Shown: in pieces, positions 1 to 59,200 of the stretch
How positions within the stretch are numbered: position 1 is the first letter of the stretch
Layout: each line of letters opens with the position of its first letter
DNA from: Alviniconcha marisindica
Taxonomy: Eukaryota > Mollusca > Gastropoda > Provannidae
Assembly: GCA_018857735.1 (NCBI GenBank)
Contig: JABMCL010001079.1
Location: 606,001-670,000, forward strand
DNA: 64,000 bases
Direction: 5' to 3'
The notes under the pieces: model-generated
What the model was told of the DNA's origin: nothing
Database searches by the model: none
The model's input: only the letters and a program-made list of their open reading frames with translations
Program-made: the position numbers and the translations under genes

Positions 1-762
1 GGAGATACAGTTGGTGGCACTGTTTGACAGACAAGAGGTACAGATGGTGACACTGTATGGCAGACAGGAGATACAGTTGGTGGCACTGTTTGACAGACAA
101 GAGGTACAGATGGTGACACTGTATGGCAGACAGGAGATACAGTTGGTGGCACTGTTTGACAGACAAGAGGTACAGATGGTGACACTGTATGGCAGACAGG
201 AGATACAGTTGGTGGCACTGTTTGACAGACAAGAGGTACAGATGGTGACACTGTATGGCAGACAGGAGATACAGTTGGTGGCACTGTTTGACAGACAAGA
301 GGTACAGATGGTGACACTGTATGGCAGACAGGAGATACAGTTGGTGGCACTGTTTGACAGACAAGAGGTACAGATGGTGACACTGTATGGCAGACAGGAG
401 ATACAGTTGGTGGCACTTAGACAAGAGGTACAGATGGTGACACTGTTTGACAGACGAGGTACAGATGGTGACACTGTATGGCAGACAGGAGATACAGTTG
501 GTGGCACTGTTTGACAGACAAGAGGTACAGATGGTAGCACTGTTTGACAGACAGGAGATACAGTTGGTGGCACGGTTTGACAGACAAGAGGTACAGATGG
601 TAGCACTGTTTGACAGACAGGAGATACAGTTGGTGGCACGGTTTGACAGACAAGAGGTACAGATGGTGACACTGTTTGACAGACAGGAGATACAGTTGGT
701 GGCACGGTTTGACAGACAAGAGGTACAGATGGTGACACTGTTTGACAGACAAGAGAGAGAGT
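1..762. repeat. 33/66-bp minisatellite at the left edge
   Basis: A tandem array runs in from outside the window. The basic unit is 33 bp (GGAGATACAGTTGGTGGCAC...), and two variants alternate to give a 66-bp higher-order unit up to about position 415, after which the order becomes irregular. Because 33 is a multiple of three, both strands show long open frames, but the predicted peptides are pure repeats with no domain. The array lies in the intron after the last Fn3 exon of the Unc-89-like gene. Positions 763-1074 hold decayed repeat edge and nothing else that I recognise. Confidence 0.95.
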
Positions 763-1074
763 AGCGGACACTGTTTGAGACAGAAGAGACATAGATGGTG
801 ACAAAAGACATCACTGGTGGCAAGGTTTGAGAGAGAAGAGGTACATCCACAGGCATCAAATGACAGAGAACAGATGTCCAAGGGTGTACCTTTGGCAGGA
901 TTTATGTACCCTGTATTCACTCGCATGCCAGGTGAGAGTTACTGTACATGATTCATCTTTCTTGTTGTGCTTGCGTGACATCTTTGGAACGCTAAAAAAT
1001 CAAATAAAATCAAACTCCTTTTTGTTTGCCAAGTCAACAAAACAGTGTGAGATCCTCTCCAAACCCAAACTGAC

Positions 1075-49290
<48,216 letters not shown>

Positions 49291-50319
49291 CTGGCAGCAA
49301 GCAAACCACATCAACATCATCAGGTTCGTAGAACTAGAATATCCATTTCAGGGAATGTGGGGTTTGGTTAGTCCAGTCAACAGCGCATGCTGGGGGGCGG
49401 TTCAAACCAGATGCTGATGCGTGTTCACTTGGGTGCGGTGTTCACTTGAATGCAGAACAGCATGAAGGGTTGGCTGGGAACTGCATGTTAGTAGGCAGAG
49501 CTGGAAATACCATGCAGGCCCATGTTTCTCTGTGTTGAATCAGCTGTAGCAAGGCAGCAGCAAGCAATCGATTTATGTACTATGCCACTGTCATAAAACA
49601 CGTCAGGCAGAGCTACCTAGGGCAATGTCTACCATGCAAGCATACCTCACACATCCTTCCCTCCTTGGGAAAAAGGGAAGTAAAAGATTTGGATTCCTTT
49701 CATCAGTAAATGTTTTAAATACTTTTTTTTTTAAATCATTTTGTTTTTTGTATGCAAAGAACCATCGAGGTACAAGAGATAAAAAATGAAGTTACAAAGT
49801 TGAAGATCTTTCCGAAGCTGCCCAGGTTAAGTGAACACAATTTTTAATCACTCTTGTCTTTTTTTCTTTGTTTTCATCTTTCTGGAAAATAAGTGTCAGG
49901 CTCAGAGTCTTCAAAATGTCATGGTTGGACACTAGGGAAGATTAAGATGCTTAATGAAGTTGTGACAAATTTGTTGATCTGAATGTGGTCCATTCAGTCT
50001 ACCACAATAAGCAAAACCACCAAAACAGCATGCACACATGCAAACATGCACACACAGATGCACAGACACACACAGAGACACAAACACACTTATTACACAA
50101 ACTTGCTTTACTTTTTCATTTGGACATAAAGCAAACTGTCAACAATCAGGAAGGATTCAGAATTACATGCTTGATGTGAATTACCTTTTGCACACACACA
50201 AAAAAGGGGCTGAAATCTACTCATCACTTCTCTCCCACAACATTCAAACCATTTGCCAAAAACATACATGAAAAAAGTAACAATGCACATAACAATTACC
50301 AACAAAAAAACAAAAAACT
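49291..50319. other. Region between gene 1 poly(A) signal and first SH3 exon
   Basis: About 1 kb with no supported exon. It should contain either the 5' end of gene 2 or an intron leading to an unseen first exon. It is AT-rich with no TATA box at a useful distance. Confidence 0.5.
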
Positions 50320-50325
50320 TTTATT
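50320..50325 (-). terminator. Poly(A) signal AATAAA for gene 1 (putative)
   Basis: AATAAA on the minus strand about 1.53 kb after the gene 1 stop codon, followed at once by a U/GU-rich stretch (GTTTTTTGTTTTTTTGTTGG), the usual downstream element. No other AATAAA was noticed between the stop and here, so the sequence 50326-51856 is read as a long 3' UTR. Confidence 0.5.
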
Positions 50326-50540
50326 AGATCTTTCATACAAAACAATGAAATTATAGCATGCATTATAAACACAGAAGCTTGATAAAGTCAACAGTTTTGA
50401 GATTCATGTTTATGAATAAGAACAGATCTATTACGCTGGTGCTGTTGACTTTGACCATACACAGTCTACTGTAATACCCTGATCAAACATAAATGCTACT
50501 GTCCACATAGGCTTATCAAAGGAGCGCTGACTATCTGCAC

Positions 50541-50597
50541 TTATTTATAGCTGTCCAAGAATGGCAGAAAATATTCTTCTCCATAAGGCTGCAGCTG
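50541..50597. promoter_or_regulatory. MEF2 site and CAGCTG E-box (putative)
   Basis: TTATTTATAG (50541-50550) fits the MEF2 consensus and CAGCTG (50592-50597) is a myogenic-type E-box, 1.2-1.3 kb upstream of the first SH3 exon. It could be a muscle promoter or enhancer for gene 2. Each motif is common by chance, so this is weak. Confidence 0.22.
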
Positions 50598-51710
50598 GAG
50601 AAAGCAATGAAAGTACCAGCTAAATAAAAATCTAGTTCTGTTCTGTCAGGAAAACAGAACATGGCACACTGCTTAAGAGCACCCTAACAGCACCCTAATT
50701 TTGGAAGCTGAGTCACACTTTTCATACGCTAAAAATAAATAAACAAACAAACTGGCCAAGTGACAGTCTCAAGCAAGTCTTAAATCATCTCTAAGAACAA
50801 TGCCATATTGAAATGTGTTAACAAATTTGTGCAAATGAGTGTTAAATGTCTAACTCTAGACAACTCATTCAAAGCAAGAGAAAGAAATGCTTATAGCATG
50901 ACTTGTCTTGTCTGACTTTTACGCCAAGATTCACTAGATTTCACTACATATGGTACCAGAGCAAAATCATGCAAGTTCTGGTAAAAAATATCAAAACATC
51001 AGGGAATGAGGTGGGGTGGGGGGGAGGGGGGGGAGGTAACTGGAAGAAAACACATGCACCACTCAGAAAATATTGTCATTAACAGCAAGCCAAGTAAGCA
51101 TATGGCATGACATTTCACTGGGATAGGCACATCATTTAAACATCAAGAACGGTATCAATTTGGTCAAATAAAATGAATTCATAAATTGCTGTAGATTATC
51201 ACAATTCAATGGCACATTGCGATCAAATTAAAATCGCAACTCACATATTTTCAAAACTGTTACAAAAGGAATGCAAAAATAGTACCCAAAATGCACTGTG
51301 CCAAGACACAGAATCTGACTATCATGCCACTCCCATTCAGGTTACCAGCCAACCAGTTGATATGTTCACACACAGTCACAGGGCACTGTCAGCACATGCA
51401 ACAACACTCAAACGGTAACCCAGTGCAGTAATATAATAAATCCCCATGCCGAATAGTTTCATTGTTTCCTTGAAATAAGTGTCAATTTACAATTCTGACA
51501 ACAAATGTTAACCCCTCAAGAATTATCAGCAACAAGAATAGTGTTCATGATTTGTGATAGACCACAACAAGGCACTAAATGGGAGGGGGAAAAATCCACA
51601 TAGATTCTGCCAAATATAATGCCCAACAGCTTTAACAAAACAGCTGCACTAGAAGTTCATGAAACTTAGTTCATCGCTATTTGGAATCAATGTACAATCA
51701 AGGTACAATT

Positions 51711-51729
51711 CCCCCCCCCCCCCCCCCCC
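51711..51729. repeat. Poly-C tract in the gene 1 3' UTR
   Basis: A C19 run on the plus strand (G19 in the transcript). The rest of 50326-51856 is AT-rich unique sequence with a GGTGGGGTGGGGGGGAGG run near 51010. Confidence 0.9.
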
Positions 51730-51856
51730 AACCCCTTCCTGAGTAAGTATAAATTCTTAAAATCACAACCTGAGTACATGTATAACAACTTCTGGTGTAT
51801 CATAAATATAGCAGTTTTGTTTTACTTCTTGGTCCACTTCTCACAGTTCAAAAAGT

Positions 51857-52056
51857 TCACTTGGGTAGGCTTTCCACTACTTTTTTGACACCAAAAGCAG
51901 CCAATGAAAATGCTGCGGCTGCAGCGACTAGTTTGAGATAACGTGTTGTAGCAGACTCTACTGATGCAGTACTAACATCGGAGGAGGATTCCCGCTGGCT
52001 CAGAGGTACCATGGCTGCTGCTCCTTCCTCTGTGGCTGAAGTGGTGGTTTCCTGAC
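51857..52056 (-). CDS. Gene 1 exon 6: tail with hydrophobic anchor and stop
   Basis: A terminal coding exon (phase 1 in) with [15 protein letters not shown], then [20 protein letters not shown], then [20 protein letters not shown] and VVESLPK before TGA. The hydrophobic run is short and flanked by basic residues, the pattern known from tail-anchored proteins of the mitochondrial outer membrane, although an ER/SR destination is also possible. The acceptor is TTTTTAACAG. Confidence 0.8.
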
Positions 52057-55000
52057 CTGTTAAAAATGCATGCAATCTTGAAATACAACTGCAAAAACAA
52101 CTGAATACTTGAGCACATGTACATCATGTATTGTTCCTCAATGTCCCAGTTAGAAATCAATACAATGACAAGGGACTGAAATTTCTTTTAGTTGCAGCGG
52201 TTGGTGACAGAAATTCACCCAAAAGGAAAGTGACAGTACATTATAACCTCCTGTAGTATCTTTAGACATAAATTAACACAATATGTAGAAAATACCTGTT
52301 GTTAGTGTTAGCTGAAAGAAACAGTGACCTTTTTTTTTCCACAAGAAAGCAACACTGTTTTAAAGCCTCTTATATTCTCTTTTAACAGGGGTGTAATATG
52401 TCTTTAACATTTATCACGTTACAAAAACAAAACAAAAATAAAAACTTTATATTGCACATATATATATATAGATTCCTACCCAAAGCATCCCCTTGCCCCA
52501 TCCACCCATACATATTTTGTTGCAGATGACCATGCATGGACAAGCGCACCTCCCTCACCAGTCCACCAACATGCTACACCTACTTTCCACAAAGACAGCA
52601 ATAGAGCAGGAAACGCTGCCCTCGCTGTTGGAGGCTGTACAGGTGTACTCCCCTGCATCCTCTGCAGTTGCCCGGCGGATTTCCAGGTAGTACTGTCCTC
52701 CCGACTCGAAAATGGACACATGGCTGTCAGACTTCAGGGTCTTGCCATCCTTGTTCCACACCACAGTGGGCGAAGGGTTGGCTGCAAAGTGAGAATGAAC
52801 AGAAATGGATGTAAGCGTATCTTCAATCAAGTTGGGTCTCCACACATTAACCTGCCCCTGTACATGGCATGAGCAAACGCAGGAACCCAGCGAACTCCCA
52901 TCAGAGACTAGCTCCTTTGTGGCTGATGCTGTTTGTTTGTTTTTTGTTTGAATTTTTATGATTTTTAATCATACAAAGAGAACTTTGTATGCACCCTAAT
53001 AAACACAATACTCACAACAAAAGCCAAGCACACGCCATCAAGGAATTAGTTTAAATCAATTCAAAGTACCATGCTGCTTCTGCCTGTCAGTGGAGGCACT
53101 CAGGGTGCTCCACCTCGTTTGAGCTGTAAGCCACTATTCTGAGACTGCTCTATCTTCTGGAGTGATTGAAAATCAAAAGGTTCGTGATGGAATATTCTGA
53201 CCAGGCAGTGCAAAGCTCAAGGCTTGTCTAGGTACGTAGTGATCAGACTTTAAAAATCCTGTCCTGTCAACCACACAGGACAACCAGCAGGAAAAACTAC
53301 AGCATCTCTGTCTGTTGCAGATGGTGGCTGTGACAGCAAGCTGCTTTTAAAGACAGCCAACTGTCATCAATGGAGGTCATTCCAACAAACGCCAAGTATC
53401 TTTGAAAGGTATTTGGATCAGTGGATTTAATTTTTGCTTTTCAGCTGACTTCACAGTGTGATGTTTCACCGGTATCAAAATGAAAGGTTTGCAGCACATT
53501 AATTAAAATTGTAAAAAAATAATAGTCACCACTTTCCTTATATGGTAGTCTTTGTGACTGTACAACTACAACAATACAAATATATCCGTTTGCAGGCTTT
53601 GTATGGTTGTTCTATCTATATTTATGCAACAGAAGCATTTTTTGCTTCATTTTCCAGCTGCTAACAGCGCTATGGGCACAGCCATATTACTTCACTCTGC
53701 CAATGAAGAGCAGAAAAAGGCTAGTTCGCAATGTAATTGACACTTGTGTCACACATGCTGACCTTGTTCATGATGTCAGAGACACAGACTACCAAACAGA
53801 AAATGGAAGCACTCACAGCCACATTTTTCTGGCTTTCAAACATTGATTTTAAGCAAACCAGACCATAACTTGATTGAAAAATGCTGCAAATCTATTTGTT
53901 TCCATTCCATTTTTATTGACAGAGCACATGAAGCGGTGTCCCATTTAAAGCGACACTGTTTACCTTTAATGGTGCACACCAACTCCAGGGCACCCAGCTC
54001 CTTGACAGTCACATTGCCTGGCTGCACCACAAACTCTGGGATGGTCAGCCTGGCCGTCACCCTGAAAAACAATGGTCAAGTTCAAATAAATCAAAACATC
54101 AAGCTTTTCTGTGAGTTGGGTCAACCTTCAATGCAGCATAGATACATATGCTTTCTACCTTGCCCTGTTTGACTTCTAGCACAGTCATGTCTTTTAGTGT
54201 TCAGTGGATGGATGTCCTCTTTCACAATTTATCTCTACTGACTCGGTCTCTGATTACTGCTCTCATTATTTATTCATACTCACTTTATTTTACAGCATTC
54301 TGTTTGTTTCTTGTCTCTCTTCTTTCTTTCTTTTTGGAGGGGGGGGGGGGGGGGGGCACCTGCCTTGTACTTCAAAGCACCGATGGGCATTTAAGTCAAC
54401 CATCAAATGTTTTGTTACTTTGTCATATAATGTCATGTAATGTGTTGATATATTGCTATCACATGACTATTTAGCTCAATGCTCTAAACAAAGTAAGAAT
54501 AATAATAATGAATGAATGACTATCTAAAGTGACTCATCTTGGAATAAGCATCAAACTGCACCAGTACTGCTTAAGATGTAAATTATTAGCCTGCTAGTTA
54601 CATTAATTATTTAAAATATCTTTGAAATGTTGAAAGTACAAAAAAATTGACCTTTACCAAACAGAAATGGGGGATGAGAAGGGGTGGTGGGTGGGGGTGA
54701 AAACCTGGTAAAAACCTCAATCAAGCACTCCAATAACTGGATAATATGACCATATATTATAGCATATATATTAGACCTCCAAGAAGGTAAAAAACAACAA
54801 CACACACACACACCAAACTCCCCACAAAATTTGATGATTAGTTCATTAGGTCAAAAAGCAACAGCTGTAATAAGTTAAACTACTGACCACCACCACCAAC
54901 AGGACACATACCTGATCTCATCATCAGCTGGACCAATGCTGGGCGGAATACTGACAGTGACCAGCACATCACTGAATATGGTGCCCTCCGAGTTGTGCGC

Positions 55001-55550
55001 TGTCAGGGTGTAGGTTCCACCATCATCTGGGTTCGCATCATTGATCTCCAGGGTGAAAATATCGTCTTCTGTTTGAAGTGTGATTCTCTCCCCTGCCTTC
55101 ACAGTGTCACCCTCTTTGAACCACTTTACCTCTGGCTGCGGATTGCCTGATGGATTAAAAAGGACCTTGATAGTAAAATCGGCTGTGTACTGTACAGGTT
55201 TTACCGTAGTGTAAAAAAATAAAATCATTTGGGTGTCACCTTTTCTTTTACTGACTTTCTAATCAACTGAGGTGTCTGGAAATAAAAACAAAAGATGGAA
55301 ATGCATCACATGCATCGCTTTATGCTGGCAAGTTTAGACCATCATCTTTTCACTCATTCTGTTAGGCCTATATGAATGTGTGTGTGTGTGTGTGTGTGCG
55401 TGCGTGCATGCATGTGTGTGTGCGTGCGTGTGTGCATGAGTGTGTGCACGCAGGGCATGCATGCATGTATGAGTGTGTGTGTGCACATGCCTGCATGTAT
55501 GAATGTGTGTGTGTGTGCACAAGCATGCATGTGTGTGTGCACATGTGTGC

Positions 55551-55583
<33 letters not shown>

Positions 55584-55716
55584 AATGCATGTGTGTGTGT
55601 GTGCATGTGCATGCATGAGTGATTACATGCATGCATGTGCACATGACTGTGTGTGTGTGTGTAATGTGTGCTTGCAGGCAAATTCAGACCATTATCTTTT
55701 CACTCATTCTGTTAGG

Positions 55717-55749
<33 letters not shown>

Positions 55750-55861
55750 ATGCGTGCATGCATGCGTGCGTGCATGGGTGCGTGCATGCACGCGCTTGCA
55801 TGCATGTATGAGTGTGTGTGTGCACATGCATGCATGTGTGTGTGCACATGTGTGTGTGTGC

Positions 55862-55936
<75 letters not shown>

Positions 55937-55977
55937 TGTATGTATGCATGCATGAGTGATTACATGCATGCATGTGC

Positions 55978-56065
<88 letters not shown>

Positions 56066-56183
56066 CATGTACTTGCAGGCAGATGTGAGCACATATGTTT
56101 TGATTATTAATCAAGATCATAAGTACTAGTTTTCATAAATTAAATAATTTTTGTACATTTAAAACACTGATGGCAGCCAGCAA

Positions 56184-56214
<31 letters not shown>

Positions 56215-59200
56215 ATAAAGCTAACATTACATGCAACACATCAACCACATCCTACACAAATAATATCAGATGAAGTGCAGTCTTACCTTGTACTTGTGAC
56301 ACAAGGCGAATAGCCTGTCCCAGCATCACGGAAACATCTTCAGGGACAGACACGATCCTGGGGGCACTCACACCTTCACCCTCACTGACTGATGCTTCGG
56401 CAGACAGTTTCAGCTCATCTTCGGTTTTGCCAGCCTTCTTGGTCTCTTCTGTGTCCACTTCTGCTTTTACAGTAAGGTCTTCTTCTTTGGCAGCAGCAGC
56501 TGCTGTCTCTTTTCCAACCGGCTTCACAGAGTCCACAGAGCTTTCAACATCCTCAAAGATTGGAGTGGGCATGCGTTGCAGGCCCAGGACATTCTGTGCA
56601 GACAGGCCTTCGTCTACCTCTAGCCTTGCCTGATGACCTCCGGTCTGTTTTTCTGAGCTTTCCTGCTTAGAAGCTGCCACCTCAGCCTGGACTTCAGGCA
56701 AGTCACCCACCACTGAGGGTTGTCTGGCCACAAGACTCTCAGCATCCACAGAACTCTCTGAGACCTCTGTGGAGGCTGTGCTCAGCTCTGGTTTGTCTTC
56801 ATGCTTCTCAGTGGCAGAGGCACTTTCATCCTTGGCTTTCAGCTCATCCACTTTCTTCCCTTCGCCTTCTATGATAAGGGTCTCTGCCCTGGTGGTGATC
56901 TGGTCCACCCATCGGGCTCTCTGCTCCTGCTGGTCTTCAGCCACAGCCACCACCTCCTCCTCCACCACTGTCACAGGGTCTGGTTTCTCATCCAGGAGAC
57001 CAGTGATGTCTCCCGCTGATGTCAGCTCTGTTGTCTCATCAGCGCGAGATAAATCTTGTGAGACTGATGTCTTCTCCATCTTGATTGTCTCCTCCCGCTC
57101 CTCAACTCTGGCTTGTTCGGCTGTTGTTGTTGTTGCTGCTACTGCATCTGCAGATGTTTCCTCTGTCACTTCCTTGACATAAGATGCTTCTTTTTCTTCT
57201 GCAACCTTGGTGGTAGCTGTCACACTCTCCTTGCTCTCTTTGACATCAGGTATCTCAGGTTCCTGGACAACTGACCTCAGTTCAGATGTCTCGGATGCGT
57301 CTGAGACCACAATCTCCTCTACATGAGACTCCTCTTTCAGGGTTTTGGCTTTGGCTGCGGTACCTTTTTCGGCAGAAACCTTGGCTTTGTCTGCTGTTAC
57401 TTCAGGAGTGGCAGTGCGCACAGGGGACTCCTCCTTGGCACTTTCCAGCATGCTCTCATCTGCTTGCAGTAGGGAAGATTCCAGCATAGAGGACTCCATG
57501 AAGCCACTGTCGTTGCAGAGGCTGGTTGGTGCACTGTCGGTCATATCCTGGGGTATGTCACCAGCACCATCCTCAGCACTTTGAGGTTCCATGCGGCACT
57601 CCTCTGGCACCTCTTCCACCTTTACCTCTGCGGTCAGTTTTCCGCTGTCCGTGGCCTCCTTCCTGGTTGTTTCAGATGTCGCTTCAGTTGATAGGACTGC
57701 TTTATCTGCTTCCTGCTTTCCCTCTTCTGTCTCGACGCTGGCGATCAGGCTTTTTGCTGCTTCTTTACTTGATTTGCTGGATGTTTCCGCTTCTGATGTT
57801 TCAACAGACAAACTCAGTCCTTTGGATTTGGCTTCTGATTCCTCTGTTTCCACACTGGTTGTCAAACTGCTCTTGCTCTCCTTTTTAGATCTGAATGAGG
57901 CAGACTCCTCTGTTTCCACTCCAACAATCATTGCAGACTCCTTTGATCTGGTCTTGGATTTGACTTGAGTCTCCTCCACTGAGGTAGAGACAGATAAAAT
58001 ACTTTCTTCTGTTTTCTTGGAACTAGAAGATACCAATTCTTTCTCAGATGTTGATGAGATAGAAGACTTTGAGGTTTTCTCGACCCTTGAAGCTGAATAT
58101 TTGGACTCTGATGACTCCAGCTGAAGAGTTTGTTCTTGTTCTGAGACAGCACCAAGTTCAATGGCAGACAAGGATTCCTCTGATGTACTCTTCGTCTTTT
58201 TGCTGCTGCTCTTCTTGGTTTCCTCATATCCATTAATCGCACTCTTGCTGTAAGACTGCTCTTCCACACTCATGGATAGCTTCTTGCCTGAGGACTCCTT
58301 GCTGACAGTGCCGTTCAAGACCTCCTGAGTGTTCTCCTTCTCATCATCCACAGCCTGCTCGAAAGTGCGCTTGCGTACTGCATCCACATCCATCTTGTCC
58401 TCCCTGAGGTACTCAGTGATGATGCTGCTGTCCTTCTTAGACTTGTACACGAAATGCTCCTCCAGCTCCATGGCATGCACTTCCTCAATTTCTTCATCAG
58501 GGTGCTCCTTGTGAGCTGAAAAACACCCAACACAGCCTTGTGAATGTTGTTACCACGTTCCATGAAAATAACGACAACACAGGCATCATCGTTGCAGATC
58601 TCACTTTGTACAGCATCATGCAAAGGGATGGAGTGAACATGGATATATATTCACGCAATGCACAGCGTTTTATTGCCCCCCACCCCACCCCCACCCCCAC
58701 CCCCACACGAACACACACACGCATGCATGCACGCACGCACGCACGCACGCACGCACCCACACACCACACCCACACCAGTCTGGATCAGCAATGTTTACTA
58801 AATGGCTCAGCACCATTTTTTTTTTTAATCATTGTAGTCGCTTACAATATAAAAACAACGACTATGCATCCCTCTTTCAAATGCTCCGCACAACATCAAC
58901 ATGACACCCAGTTTCCTTCCATTGTTAAATAATATTGTCTGACTTCCATTAAAAACAGTTCTTAATATAACCGATCCTGTTAAAGTACTGTGGAAAGCAG
59001 TCAATCAATTTTGGACCCCTTCAGTGTTAAAACGTTACTCTGAAAGTATCTACGACTTCTTCCTATAGAACAGCAGGAGCTGACACCTACACAGAAAATC
59101 TCATAACAGAGGACTGGGCTGACCATAAATAAAAAAATCGAAATGTGGTCCTGCATTGGACTGGAGAAAACAGAAAAACGCAGGCACCTCACCACTTACA

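Noticed and set aside
11..764. Open frames across the left-edge minisatellite
   Set aside because: The 33-bp unit keeps any stop-free frame open. No splice sites in phase and no recognised fold.
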